The notes below the pieces were generated by a model that was not told where the DNA came from, did no database searches, and saw only the letters and a list, made by a program, of their open reading frames with translations. Of a stretch of 64,000 bases of DNA, positions 1-9,444 are shown piece after piece. The translations under genes were made by a program, and so were the position numbers. The stretch is taken from positions 62,001-126,000 of the forward strand of contig JAFDYF010000111.1 of assembly GCA_018267575.1 (NCBI GenBank), given 5' to 3'. The stretch is from Bacteroidota bacterium (lineage in GTDB: Bacteria > Bacteroidota > Bacteroidia > Chitinophagales > Chitinophagaceae). Each line of letters opens with the position of its first letter. The first letter of the stretch is position 1.

Positions 1-251
1 CATTTTTGGGGTTTAAATTATTTTGGGAGAACGAAAAAAAGCTGCTGAAAAGCAGTGATAAGCCAAGAAAATAGCGCATAAGGTTGCGAAGCTATGAACA
101 GATTCTGTATAAATCTTGGGAGTTGAATTAATAAATTATTTTCAGAACCCAGCTTAGCCCTGCACTTTGATATTAACGTGAACCCCTATCCCAAATAATA
201 GGGTCGCTTATTTAAAACAGCAAATTTTCCCTACTTATTTTAACCAATCGT

Positions 252-793
252 TTACAACCTACCATTGATAAAATTCTCGGTAACCTCCAATTTCCCTTCT
301 TGGTATTTTAGAGTTTTGATATAATCTGGGCTTACTATTTTGATGAAATAAACAGACCTTTCCAAATTGTTTATTTCGGTAACGGACCTAAAGTCATAAT
401 CCTCAAACTTTTTGTGTATGGTCGATTTCAGATTCCGACCCAAGGGTTGCTCATCGTAGGTTTTTATAATACATTTGAAAGCTCCATTTCGGGTATAATA
501 CACTTTTGGCGCAGCGCCCCATTGTTAAGTCTGGCGACCAGATAATTTTGTTCTCTTAACCAATGCTCGGTACCATCTGTTGAAAAATTATCCCTGAAAT
601 GTCTTGCTGCGTACCGGTTTACTTCATTAAGGAGGAGGTATCTACTGTGGGTGCTGGGGTAGCGTGTATTCCCGGAATAATGATTTTGACTAAATGAGTT
701 TTCGGCGAAAGCAATCGTAACAAAAGAAAAAAACAGAAAAGCAATATTGCGCCAAGGCACAGGGCCACTCCCGAAAAGGCAAGCGTATTTCAT
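252..793 (-). pseudogene. Small secreted protein gene split by a frameshift
   Basis: Two overlapping reading frames on the minus strand read as one protein. The N-terminal part (793 down to about 517) has a signal peptide ending near SFSQ. The C-terminal part (about 515 down to 252) carries a conserved-looking segment beginning KVYYTRNGAF. The frames join if the G-run at 517-520 (CCCC on the plus strand) changes by one or two bases, which restores a continuous NNGA-APKVYYTRNG reading of about 170 residues. Small secreted proteins with a YYTRNG-type motif and a later VTEI segment are common in Bacteroidota and are often compared with PepSY-like domains, but the function is unknown. The break could be a true mutation or a sequencing error in a homopolymer; the sequence alone cannot decide. 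Confidence 0.6.
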
Positions 794-821
794 AAAAGAA
801 GATTTTTGGGATGAATAAATA

Positions 822-878
822 TTTAACCATAAGTTAATTTAACATTAACAAATTGGCAAAACTGTTTTTGTACTTATG
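822..878 (+). promoter_or_regulatory. Pho-box-like 11-bp repeats and -7 box
   Basis: Four 11-bp units in register: TTTAACCATAA (822), GTTAATTTAAC (833), ATTAACAAATT (844) and a degenerate GGCAAAACTGT (855). A -7-like TACTTATG starts at 871, 16 bp after the start of the last unit. The same spacing occurs at the 9.4 kb phosphatase gene, the porin, the plcP-like gene and the susC operon. It suggests that the response regulator gene at 932 is under Pho-type control, possibly by its own product. Confidence 0.5.
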
Positions 879-931
879 AGCCTAGTGGAGAAGGTACTGA
901 TTTTAAAGCTTGATATTAAAAACCCTCACAA

Positions 932-1636
932 ATGAAACTACTGGTAATAGAAGATGAATTGGAACTATCTAAAAGCATTTGTTCCTACCTGAAGAGTGAT
1001 AATTTCATTTGTGTGCCCAGTTATGATTTTCAGGATGCGATGAATAAAATCCATGAGACCGATTATGCATGCATCCTCTTGGATATTTCATTGCCCATGG
1101 GGAATGGGCTGAATATACTTCGGGAACTCAAAAACCTTGGTAAGGCCGATGGGGTACTCATTATTTCTGCCAAAAATTCCTTACAGGATAAAGTATCGGG
1201 TTTGGAATTGGGAGCAGACGATTATTTGACCAAACCCTTCCATTTGCCCGAGCTTTCTGCCCGGGTAGGCGCGATTATCCGAAGAAAAACTTTTGACGGT
1301 CAGAACAGGATCATCATCGACGAACTGATTATTGATATACAAGATAAAACCGTAAAGGGAAAATCGGGAAATATCGACCTTACTAGAAAGGAATATGAGT
1401 TGCTCGTGTATTTTGCTGGCAATAAAAATAAGGTACTCACCAAGGAGGCCATTGTGGAACATTTATGGGGAGAGCATATTGATATGGCGAACAACAATGA
1501 TTTTATCTATACCCATATCAAAAATTTGAGAAAAAAATTATTGACCGCTGGTTGCAAAGATTATATCAAAGCGGTATATGGGATGGGCTATAAATTTGAA
1601 ACAGAAGTAAAAGAAAAGAAACCCAGCAAAAAATGA
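932..1636 (+). CDS. OmpR/PhoB-family response regulator
   Basis: DNA-binding response regulator of 234 residues. An N-terminal receiver domain has acidic residues near E7-D8, the phospho-acceptor Asp51 in LLDISLP and the conserved Lys of DDYLTKPF. The C-terminal half (about 130-225) is a winged helix ending in the typical YIKAVYGMGYKF. Its stop overlaps the start of the histidine kinase gene by 4 bases (ATGA), so the two are translationally coupled. A Pho-box-like repeat array with a -7 box lies 54 bases upstream, which suggests autoregulation or control by the second OmpR-type regulator at 46.5 kb. The family assignment is firm. The stimulus is inferred from the promoter and the neighbourhood only. 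Confidence 0.93.
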   Translation: MKLLVIEDELELSKSICSYLKSDNFICVPSYDFQDAMNKIHETDYACILLDISLPMGNGLNILRELKNLGKADGVLIISAKNSLQDKVSGLELGADDYLTKPFHLPELSARVGAIIRRKTFDGQNRIIIDELIIDIQDKTVKGKSGNIDLTRKEYELLVYFAGNKNKVLTKEAIVEHLWGEHIDMANNNDFIYTHIKNLRKKLLTAGCKDYIKAVYGMGYKFETEVKEKKPSKK

Positions 1637-2889
1637 TGAAACTACTCACTCGATTTTCTTTGATCAATTTATTGGTGATGGTTCTCATCTTCTTTGTTTC
1701 CAGTTTGGTTATTTATGAACTTTTTCAAGCAATATTGATAAAAGAAATGGATGGCGACTTGGGGGGTATTGAGAAAAAAGTAAAAAATTATATAGCCCAA
1801 TACCATTCCCTACCAGAGGGCTATCCGCTGGACGAAGAAAAAATAAGTTTTGAGCCCACCGGTCAACAAATAGTGGACAGCAGCAGTAATACGGTTTTGC
1901 TTTATAGTGAGCGGGAAAAGAAAATGCACAATTTTCGGCAACGCATTTTCCCGCTTAAATTAAATAATATTTGGTATAGGGTGGCCGTTGCGAAACCCAT
2001 TGAAGGCATACACCATCTCTCTAGGGCCATTATACGGATTTCTCTGGTTACTATTTTGGTTACCATTTTGGTGGTGGTTCTGCTTAACAGCATCATGCTG
2101 CGTAGGCTTTGGAAACCGTTTTATGCTTCTTTGGGTATCATGCGCAATTTTAAATTGGGCAGAACCGCCTCCTTAAATTTTCCCTCGACCAAAGTGGAGG
2201 AATTTGCTTTTATGAACGAAAGCCTGTTGCTGGCCACCCAAAAAGCAGAACAGGATTATCTGCTGCTCAAAGAGTTCACCGAAAATGCCTCCCATGAAAT
2301 GCAGACGCCATTGTCAATAATCCGTTCCAAGCTGGACGTGCTGATACAGGAAAAGGGCCTTTCGGAAAAACAAGGTGAATTGGCAAAGGGGGCATACGCA
2401 GCTATCAGAAGAATGTCGCGGCTGAACCATTCTTTGTTGTTGTTGGCCAAAATAGAAAACCATCAGTATGCGCATACAGAAGAGATAGCACTGAAAGAAA
2501 AACTGGAGGAAAAGATAAACCAGTTCCAGGAGCTATGGCAAAGCCATCGAATTTCCACCTCTTTTTCTATACAGGAAACGAACATCCATATAAACCCTGA
2601 ATTGATGGAGGCATTACTGAACAACCTATTCAGTAATGCGAGCAACCACAATATAGCAGGTGGCTCCATATTAATCGAACTTCAAGCAAACCGTTTATCC
2701 ATTGGAAATACTGGTCATTCTGGAGCTTTGGACGAAAAGCGTTTGTTCACGCGGTTTTATAAGGAATCCATCAATAGCAATAGCAACGGACTGGGGCTTT
2801 CCATTATCAAGCAGATTGCCAAAGTGTCTTCTATTACGATTGATTATCGTTTTCAAAATAACCTTCATTCGTTTATACTTAGCTGGTGA
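1633..2889 (+). CDS. Membrane sensor histidine kinase
   Basis: Histidine kinase of 418 residues and partner of the preceding regulator. Two membrane segments (about 10-34 and 133-155) flank a periplasmic domain of about 100 residues. The phospho-acceptor is His221 in ASHEMQTPLS. The ATPase domain shows an N-box (LLNNLFSNASNHN) and a C-terminal glycine motif (NGLGLSIIKQIA). The central G1 box is the variant GNTG common in Bacteroidota kinases instead of DxGxG. No PAS or HAMP domain is obvious, so sensing is probably through the periplasmic domain. The start ATG at 1633 overlaps the upstream stop codon; an in-frame ATG follows immediately. The signal is unknown; phosphate limitation is an inference from the Pho-like promoter. 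Confidence 0.9.
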   Translation: MMKLLTRFSLINLLVMVLIFFVSSLVIYELFQAILIKEMDGDLGGIEKKVKNYIAQYHSLPEGYPLDEEKISFEPTGQQIVDSSSNTVLLYSEREKKMHNFRQRIFPLKLNNIWYRVAVAKPIEGIHHLSRAIIRISLVTILVTILVVVLLNSIMLRRLWKPFYASLGIMRNFKLGRTASLNFPSTKVEEFAFMNESLLLATQKAEQDYLLLKEFTENASHEMQTPLSIIRSKLDVLIQEKGLSEKQGELAKGAYAAIRRMSRLNHSLLLLAKIENHQYAHTEEIALKEKLEEKINQFQELWQSHRISTSFSIQETNIHINPELMEALLNNLFSNASNHNIAGGSILIELQANRLSIGNTGHSGALDEKRLFTRFYKESINSNSNGLGLSIIKQIAKVSSITIDYRFQNNLHSFILSW

Positions 2890-2973
2890 AACTTTTGTTT
2901 CCGAATGGTTCCGTTCGAAATGACTGGCTACTTTGGTTCTAAAAATCAGTGGCAATGAAACTATAAAATAAAA

Positions 2974-2997
2974 AAGCACCACCCATTGGTGATGCTT
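2974..2997. terminator. Bidirectional hairpin between convergent genes
   Basis: AAGCA and CACC pair with GGTG and TGCTT around the loop CATT, with one mismatch. A-rich sequence precedes it and T-rich sequence follows it. It sits between the kinase stop and the stop of the convergent lipoprotein gene, so it can serve both strands. Confidence 0.55.
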
Positions 2998-3018
2998 CTT
3001 ATCAAGATAAAATCAAGA

Positions 3019-4506
3019 TTAATGTTGGTTGCCAGAACCGTTGCTTTGGTAAGCACCGATATCAGAACCAGGAGCAGTTTCATTTGCTCCAAAATTTCCA
3101 CCTTGTGGCACAATGGCCAGCGGGCTAAAAGAAGTATAGCCTTTGCCGATGGCAGGTGAACTGCTTGACAAATGGAAATCGAAGCCAGTTGCATAAGCAA
3201 TATTCTGAGGAGTGGATGCCTCTGGTAATGGGAAGTTTACAAACTTAGGGTTCTGCTGCAATGAAGCCACTTGTGTTTCAATACTGGCATAGGTATCGCC
3301 AGGATAGAATCCTGTAGGAAGGATACCTGTGATATTGGGAACATCTGAAGCTTGTGGATAAGCCCACATACCTGCTTGAGGTACACCGCCTACGCCTGCT
3401 GCCGAAGAGTCTGGGGTAACTGGATAAAACTGGTTAACGCCTGCAGCGGAGTCCGAATAATTGAAAGTATATCCATAATGGCCTCTCAAAGAAGCGGTAT
3501 CAGCAACCAATAGTGCATTGCCCAAATAAGATTCGGTAGCACCAACAATACGGAAACCAAAACGACAGTTTACGATCATATTATTGTAGGCATTTCCTTT
3601 AGCACCTTCTTCATAATTGATAGAACCGCCGCGGCCCAATTCCACCATTCTATACCCACTGTTCACAACAGTATTGTTGTAAAAATTACAATTGGTTTGT
3701 GTTCCGCCAACAGGCTGTGCATGGTTGGATGCTTTTGGGCCATTGGTAGCGCAACCAATAAATAGGTTATACGCACAATCACCAACACTGGAACCTTTGC
3801 AATTCAGGAAATCACCACCGGTGCCACCGCCTTTTTCAAATGTATTTCTCATTACAGAAAATTTGCCGGATTTCATGCGGATAGCATCATCGGTGCCGCC
3901 ATAGAGCCAGGAGTCTTCCATAATGAAATTCCCGTTTTTATTTTGGAAAAAGATATCATAGGAATCACCAACGGATGCACCAGCAATCGGAGGTGTGTTA
4001 GCGATTGGCGCACCAGCAAATGTGATATTGGTCCATTTGAACACTACGTTTTGAGCAGATGTATCGCACCAGATACCGCCCCACATTCCTTGATAAGCAG
4101 GGTCGCTTGCAACGGGAGTTGTGGCAAGGTCCTGTTTAACCGCACCATTATACGTAATGGTAACAACAGCCGTTTTTGACCCCAGTGAAAATAAATTGCC
4201 CTTCACCCAAATATTATAAGCACCCATAAAAACCAATCTTGCACCTGGTTGTATGTTCAAGGTATCACCTGCGTTGATCATGATATCACCGTTGACATTA
4301 TAAGTCTGGCCAGCTTCCAAAGTCCCTTTGATGGAAGTGATAGCGCCTGAGCTACCAATGGGTCCGGGAGATACGTTTTGTCCAACCTGCACATAAGCCG
4401 AAGCTACCGTTGAACTGTTTTTCTTACAAGAGATAATAGTTAAAGATGCCATTACAAGCACCCCAAAGGCTTTTAACCTTAGTCCTTTGTTGATGGATAG
4501 TTTCAT
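3019..4506 (-). CDS. Surface lipoprotein, right-handed parallel beta-helix type
   Basis: Exported lipoprotein of 495 residues. The signal peptide ends at a lipobox with Cys27 (IISCKKN). The body has repeated short strands rich in N, G, T and V (for example YNLFIGCATNG, FYNNTVVNSGY, NAYNNMIVNC), the look of a pectate-lyase-like right-handed beta-helix. It ends in a GAYQSNGSGNQH tail. It lies 32 bases after the TonB-receptor gene on the same strand, so the pair probably forms a receptor plus surface-lipoprotein uptake complex similar in arrangement to SusCD. A clear paralogue lies at 15981-17393. No catalytic residues could be assigned. The substrate is unknown; the repeat array upstream of the receptor points to a phosphorus source. 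Confidence 0.78.
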   Translation of the reverse strand: MKLSINKGLRLKAFGVLVMASLTIISCKKNSSTVASAYVQVGQNVSPGPIGSSGAITSIKGTLEAGQTYNVNGDIMINAGDTLNIQPGARLVFMGAYNIWVKGNLFSLGSKTAVVTITYNGAVKQDLATTPVASDPAYQGMWGGIWCDTSAQNVVFKWTNITFAGAPIANTPPIAGASVGDSYDIFFQNKNGNFIMEDSWLYGGTDDAIRMKSGKFSVMRNTFEKGGGTGGDFLNCKGSSVGDCAYNLFIGCATNGPKASNHAQPVGGTQTNCNFYNNTVVNSGYRMVELGRGGSINYEEGAKGNAYNNMIVNCRFGFRIVGATESYLGNALLVADTASLRGHYGYTFNYSDSAAGVNQFYPVTPDSSAAGVGGVPQAGMWAYPQASDVPNITGILPTGFYPGDTYASIETQVASLQQNPKFVNFPLPEASTPQNIAYATGFDFHLSSSSPAIGKGYTSFSPLAIVPQGGNFGANETAPGSDIGAYQSNGSGNQH

Positions 4507-4538
4507 TTTTGTTTTGATTTTTGATGAAAAAATGTTGA

Positions 4539-7304
4539 TTATTTAAATCGTAGGCCGATGATGAAAGTTTGATTGTAAACATCACGTTGAACCGTGACCA
4601 CATTTTTGTCTGTTTGTCCAGGGTAATTGGCTTTTCCATAATAATATCCCCCGGCGTTATTGTGCAATTCCAAAACGGTAGGGGTGTTGAGCAGGTTGGT
4701 GGCTTTGCCAAATAGGCTAAGTCTTTTGGTTAGTTTATAAGTGATAGAAAAATCCAATTGAGAGGTGGCCTTTGTCCAGTAGTCAAGATTATAAAAATTG
4801 GAAACGGTTTCAATACGCTTACCGGTGTATACCCAGCTTAACTGGGCCTCCAAACCTTTTTTTACACTTTTATATAGAACTGAAAGATTGGCAATATGGT
4901 CGGATTGTCCTTGTAAAGGCCGGGTCTGTGTCACAAATTTCTTGGTCCATCCAGTTACAGGGTCCACATAATAAAGTTCTTTAGCGGTGGTAACAGATGA
5001 TTTTGTGTAGGAATAATTACCATTGATGGCAAAATTTTTAAAGTGTTTGGTGAAGATCAATTCCAGTCCATAATTAGATGCATGATCCACATTTTTGGGC
5101 TCGAAAACATTTAATCCAAAATTCGTAGTATCGATTTGCCATTCTATTGGGTTAGTCAAGTATTTATAAAAACCCCCAACCATAAAGTAATCCTCCGCAT
5201 CAAAATATTGCTCATACCGCATGTCCAAATTAGATGATTGTATATGTTGGATATTGGGGTTGCCTTTGGTATCGAAATAATCACCCGATTTTTGTACGGG
5301 GATATATTCAATAAACTCGGGCCTACTGATACCACTAAAATAGGAGGCCCTGATATCCTTGCTCTCATCAAACTTGTACTTTAGATTGATGCTGGGTAGA
5401 TAGTCTGTGTAATTATATGATCCGGTTTTGCCAGCCAAATAGATTGATTGCTCTGAAAAATAATTGTGATTGGTGTTTTCGACCCTTAGCCCGCCTAATG
5501 CTTCCCATTGATTGTGCTCCCATTTTAATTCCATATAATAGGCTAAAATATTTTCGGTGGCATGATAAGTTAATCCATCTGCTGTGTCCACTCTTTTCAT
5601 GCGGGAAAAAGAAGCGGCATTAATGTTTGTGAAGGGTTGATTATCGGCATATAATTCATAAGATTCAAAAACATTGCTTTTTTGTTTATGCCTATAAAGT
5701 CCGCCCATCGAAAATTTCCATTCGTTATTGATCACATAATGAGCATTTAAATATCCCGTGTGGTCCGTTTCGGTGGAGTGTGTAAAGTTTAAAGGGAAGT
5801 CTTGAATGACCCTGCTATCAGAAGTCTGTTTGCCATTTGCATCATAATTGACGATGTTGGAATATTGAAAATCTTCCCAAATAGGCACCAAGCTTTTTGC
5901 TTGCGAATACACGGCAGACCAATCCACAGAAAACTTATCGGTTACCTGATGCTTTCCTTGCAAGGAATTGGTCCAAATGGTTTGCCGCTCAAAATAAGAG
6001 CGGTCATGGTTATAATCCTGACCAGGAATTTTTAAGTAAACAGATAAGCCTTCTTCCTCAAATCGGTGTTCGGTGAGGTCCAATTGAAAATAAGCTGTGT
6101 AAAAACTGATTTTGTTTTTATCATTGAGGTCGTAATTCAATTTTAAATGCGCCCCCGTCCTGTTTTGCAAATTGCTATAAGTTCTGGCCTGAATAACATT
6201 GAAGGTGGGTGTATTGGCGACAGGAATCGGTTGTGGGTCACCGTTAGGTGGGTAAAACAAAGAAGAACTTCCTTTATACAAATGCTGGTAACTGATTGCG
6301 GCAATAAAACCCAATTTGCGGGTAATCTTATCTCCAATACTTCCATTAAAATAACTGTTTACCGGCGATTTTACAGTGGAATAATTCAAAGGGTTTAAGC
6401 TAAAATCCGATGGTGTGAAATTATGCCCGGGGCCATAGTTTTCATAAGGTGTTTTAAACGAAGCGCCCTTGTGGTTGAAGGTGGTAAAGCTGTGGTTGTC
6501 AAAAAAATTACTGTACCCGGCTGAACCATTAAAAGAATAGGTGAGTTTTTTGGGTGCATCTTTTAATACTATATTGGTTACACCACCAATTGCGTCGCCT
6601 TCCATGGAAGGAGTAAGCGATTTGGATACCTCCAGTTTTTCCAAAAGATCTGATGGGAAAATATCCAAAGGAATGGAACGTGTTTTGTCATCAGGGCTTG
6701 GGATTTTAATACCGTTCACGGTAACATAATTGTATCGATCGGCCATGCCTCTAATAATAGCATGTGTTGCATCGCCCGAACTATTTTTTACCACCGATAC
6801 CCCAGCCGCTCTTTGCAATACGTTCCCCACGGTGAGGTCGGGTGATATTTCAATTGCTTTGGCCGAGATAATGTTCATGATATAATTCGCTCCTTTTTCC
6901 GATTGGCGGGCAAACTTGTCGGATTCCCGATTGCTCGCAGAGGTAACAATCACTTCGTTCAATTGATTGGCGTGTTGCTGTAATTCGATATTTTTATTAT
7001 TGATATTCCTCCCTTTTTTCACATCAACTCTTGACTCTTGATTTTCATAGCCTACAAATTGTATGATTTGGGTGTAGGAGCCTTCGGGAATATTTTTGAA
7101 AAGAAATGAACCATCCAATCCGGTTCTGGTGGAGAAAGTATTGGTTGTACTTTTTAGAGTAACTGTTGCATCGACCATGCTTTCTCCCGTATTCCCATCA
7201 CGTACTTTGCCTTTTACTTCTTGACCATTCACCGTTAAAGAAAATAAAGAAAGAAAAAAGCAAACACAGGTAAAACTCAATAGCAGATTGACTTTCTGGG
7301 GCAT
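4539..7304 (-). CDS. TonB-dependent outer-membrane receptor with regulatory N-domain
   Basis: Receptor of about 921 residues that imports an unknown substrate across the outer membrane using TonB energy. After a signal peptide ending at LTVNGQ comes a carboxypeptidase-D-like beta-sandwich (about 30-115, VKGKVRDGNTGESMVDATV), then the plug (about 120-260, with NVLQRAAGVSVVKN and VTVNGIKIPSPDD) and a 22-strand-type barrel ending in an aromatic terminus (YNQTFIIGLRFK). The reading frame is open further upstream, but the ATG at 7304 is preferred: it gives a clean signal peptide, and the upstream TTG overlaps a TACATTTG promoter element. The barrel shares the PLQGQSDHIANL-like segment with the paralogue at 13272-15962, which lacks the regulatory domain. 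Its lipoprotein partner follows. Confidence 0.88.
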   Translation of the reverse strand: MPQKVNLLLSFTCVCFFLSLFSLTVNGQEVKGKVRDGNTGESMVDATVTLKSTTNTFSTRTGLDGSFLFKNIPEGSYTQIIQFVGYENQESRVDVKKGRNINNKNIELQQHANQLNEVIVTSASNRESDKFARQSEKGANYIMNIISAKAIEISPDLTVGNVLQRAAGVSVVKNSSGDATHAIIRGMADRYNYVTVNGIKIPSPDDKTRSIPLDIFPSDLLEKLEVSKSLTPSMEGDAIGGVTNIVLKDAPKKLTYSFNGSAGYSNFFDNHSFTTFNHKGASFKTPYENYGPGHNFTPSDFSLNPLNYSTVKSPVNSYFNGSIGDKITRKLGFIAAISYQHLYKGSSSLFYPPNGDPQPIPVANTPTFNVIQARTYSNLQNRTGAHLKLNYDLNDKNKISFYTAYFQLDLTEHRFEEEGLSVYLKIPGQDYNHDRSYFERQTIWTNSLQGKHQVTDKFSVDWSAVYSQAKSLVPIWEDFQYSNIVNYDANGKQTSDSRVIQDFPLNFTHSTETDHTGYLNAHYVINNEWKFSMGGLYRHKQKSNVFESYELYADNQPFTNINAASFSRMKRVDTADGLTYHATENILAYYMELKWEHNQWEALGGLRVENTNHNYFSEQSIYLAGKTGSYNYTDYLPSINLKYKFDESKDIRASYFSGISRPEFIEYIPVQKSGDYFDTKGNPNIQHIQSSNLDMRYEQYFDAEDYFMVGGFYKYLTNPIEWQIDTTNFGLNVFEPKNVDHASNYGLELIFTKHFKNFAINGNYSYTKSSVTTAKELYYVDPVTGWTKKFVTQTRPLQGQSDHIANLSVLYKSVKKGLEAQLSWVYTGKRIETVSNFYNLDYWTKATSQLDFSITYKLTKRLSLFGKATNLLNTPTVLELHNNAGGYYYGKANYPGQTDKNVVTVQRDVYNQTFIIGLRFK

Positions 7305-7331
7305 TTTGAATATCTTGGTTATGATAAAGTG

Positions 7332-7414
7332 CAAATGTATTGCCAGGCTACCAGCGTTTTTGTTGAAACCTTATCATTAATCGAATGGTAACTATTCAAT
7401 AATCCAAGGTTAAT
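7332..7414 (-). promoter_or_regulatory. Promoter and Pho-like repeats of first TonB receptor
   Basis: On the minus strand an exact TAnnTTTG box, TACATTTG, occupies 7339-7332, about 28 bases before the chosen ATG. Upstream are four in-register 11-bp units: ATTAACCTTGG (7414-7404), ATTATTGAATA, GTTACCATTCG and ATTAATGATAA (ending 7371). The last unit starts 42 bp from the -7 box instead of 16 bp, so this is a weaker case than the others. The remaining DNA to 7713, between the divergent genes, shows no reading frame of interest. Confidence 0.4.
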
Positions 7415-7713
7415 ATTAAATTCAGATTTTCTTCAGAATTTGATAGTGATAGTTGTATTGTAGATATACTGAACACAAAAAACATCACCGCTAATAATTA
7501 ATAATAACATAACACATAAGCGGTGCTGAAAAATGGTATGCTTTTTTTAGCGATGGCTCTTTCTGAAAATTATCAAATTGTTAAGCGGATAAAATCGAGT
7601 AACCAAAATGAATTCGTATTGTAGCTTCGCGCTCTTTTGTTAATTTGATACACGGGAATAAATGCTGGTTAGCAGAATCCTGTTAAGTATGAGCATCATT
7701 TTTTGCATGCATT

Positions 7714-8874
7714 ATGAAAAATAATTTTAGGGTTTGTATTTTGTTCCTGTGTTTTGCATCAAACATTTTTGCACAAACCAGTAAGAATAATACCTCATTA
7801 CTTCAATTTGTGTTTACCTCTGATGCACATTATGGCATTACCCGTTCCGCATTCCATGGCGCAACCAACGTAGATGCCCATTTGGTAAATGCTGCGATGG
7901 TTGATAAAATAAATTCACTCGCCCAGCTTACTCTTCCAACTGATAGCGGTGTGAACCAAGGACAACGGGTGGGGCCTATAGACTTTATTGTGGAAGGGGG
8001 CGATATCGCAAACCGCATGGAAGGTCCGGTGCAGCCTGCTGCAAAATCCTGGGAACAATTTGAGCAAGACTATCTGAAAGGAATCAAGCTGACCGATCAT
8101 ACTGGACAAAGTGCGTCTTTCTATATAGTTCCCGGAAATCATGATATATCCAATGCGATTGGATTTTATAGGCCAATGGTACCCACTACAGATCCATCGT
8201 CAATGATTAATATCTATAACTTGATGATGCAGCCTGCCATTCCGAAGACAATAGAAACTTTTCATTATCCAGAAGACCGGATTAATTATTCAAAAGATTT
8301 GGGAGGCATCCATTTCATGTTCATTAACCTTTGGCCCGATTCAGTAGAAAGAATTTGGATGGAGAACGATTTGAAAAAAATACCAACCACCATACCTGTT
8401 ATTTTGGTGACCCATGATCAGCCGGTTTGTGAAGCCAAACATTTTGATAACCCAGATGAAAAAAGGGGCATCAATGGTCAGGATAAATTTGAGGATTTAT
8501 TGGTAGAAAAATATAAAGATGGCAGTACGGCTTCGACCGATGGTGGAAAAACAGATATTGAACAACTCGGGTTGGTGGCTTTTTTGAAATCGCACCCGAA
8601 TATCAAAGCCTATTTTCATGGCAATTCCAACTATAATGAATACTATGTTTACCGGGGGCCGAACAACGATATTGACTTGAATGTATTTCGCGTGGACTCA
8701 CCAATGAAAGGAAAGTATTCTTCCAAAGATGAAAGAAAACTTTCCTTTCAATTGGTTTCCATCAATACAAATACAGGCGCAATGACGGTGCGTGAATGTT
8801 TATGGGACACAGACCCAACCAATCCCGATCAACCTATACAATGGGGTACTGTTAAAACGGTCTCACTAAAATAA
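7714..8874 (+). CDS. Secreted calcineurin-like metallophosphoesterase
   Basis: Exported phosphoesterase of 386 residues. The signal peptide ends at SNIFAQ. The metal-binding motifs appear in the family order: SDAHYG (D-x-H), GGDIAN, GNHD, VTHDQP and a C-terminal HGNSN in place of the usual GHxH. It probably hydrolyses a phosphomonoester or diester in the periplasm or at the cell surface. It is transcribed away from the TonB receptor at 7304, so imported or surface-bound organophosphate is a reasonable substrate. The altered last motif (second His replaced by Asn) may affect metal binding or specificity. The exact substrate cannot be read from sequence. Confidence 0.85.
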   Translation: MKNNFRVCILFLCFASNIFAQTSKNNTSLLQFVFTSDAHYGITRSAFHGATNVDAHLVNAAMVDKINSLAQLTLPTDSGVNQGQRVGPIDFIVEGGDIANRMEGPVQPAAKSWEQFEQDYLKGIKLTDHTGQSASFYIVPGNHDISNAIGFYRPMVPTTDPSSMINIYNLMMQPAIPKTIETFHYPEDRINYSKDLGGIHFMFINLWPDSVERIWMENDLKKIPTTIPVILVTHDQPVCEAKHFDNPDEKRGINGQDKFEDLLVEKYKDGSTASTDGGKTDIEQLGLVAFLKSHPNIKAYFHGNSNYNEYYVYRGPNNDIDLNVFRVDSPMKGKYSSKDERKLSFQLVSINTNTGAMTVRECLWDTDPTNPDQPIQWGTVKTVSLK

Positions 8875-8927
8875 AAGATTACCGGGCAATGGGAAATTAC
8901 AACTCCTGGTTCCTACCACAATTGGTT

Positions 8928-9191
8928 TTAGGATGCTTGGGTGGGATTGGCTTCAGTAGGGGCTTCGACTTTTTTTACCTTTTTGGGTTTTGCTTTTTTG
9001 GTTTTTTTGGGGGCAACAACAGGCATGGCATCAAATAATTTGGAAGCCTTTTTTACCAGATGTTTGAATTTCTTCTCAGGGTATTCCTTTTTTAGATCTG
9101 CCAAAGCGGCTTCCAGTTTGGTTTCTATCTTTTTCCGCCGATCTTTTTTTGATAGTTTTTTTGTTGGCTTTTTAGTGTCCTTCTTTTTCAT
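8928..9191 (-). CDS. Lysine-rich histone H1-like small protein
   Basis: Basic protein of 87 residues with about a third Lys. It has KKxTKK-type runs at both ends and a helical middle (about 20-55, KIETKLEAALADLKKEYPEKKF), then a Pro/Ala/Lys tail. This composition matches histone H1-like DNA-binding proteins of Bacteroidota, which are thought to coat DNA. It stands alone, convergent to the phosphoesterase gene. Function is inferred from composition only. Confidence 0.65.
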   Translation of the reverse strand: MKKKDTKKPTKKLSKKDRRKKIETKLEAALADLKKEYPEKKFKHLVKKASKLFDAMPVVAPKKTKKAKPKKVKKVEAPTEANPTQAS

Positions 9192-9373
9192 TACAAAATT
9201 TTTGTATAAAATGATAACGTAAAATTAATATGATAAACCCGAACCCAATGTTAAGTTTTACTATCGACTGCAATGGGGATGCCACTGATCTTATGGTTTT
9301 TAGTAAAAGGTGTATTTGTTCTTAATCAGTGCATCAGTGGCAATGTCAATATCTCAACGGCTATCAGCCCACT

Positions 9374-9430
9374 CATAACCCTAATATAACCTTCTGTTAA
9401 GATTTGGGTTACATGGATATGCTTTCTTTG
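9374..9430 (+). promoter_or_regulatory. Pho-box-like 11-bp repeats and -7 box
   Basis: Four perfectly phased units: CATAACCCTAA (9374), TATAACCTTCT (9385), GTTAAGATTTG (9396), GGTTACATGGA (9407). A -7-like TTTCTTTG starts at 9423, 16 bp after the last unit begins and 15 bases before the ATG of the alkaline-phosphatase-like gene. One of the two clearest examples in the window. Confidence 0.6.
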
Positions 9431-9444
9431 AAAAACCTCCGCAA

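Noticed and set aside
7620..7713. Pho-box array before the calcineurin-like phosphoesterase gene
   Set aside because: TTAGC and TTAAG words are present but 14 bp apart, not in 11-bp register.
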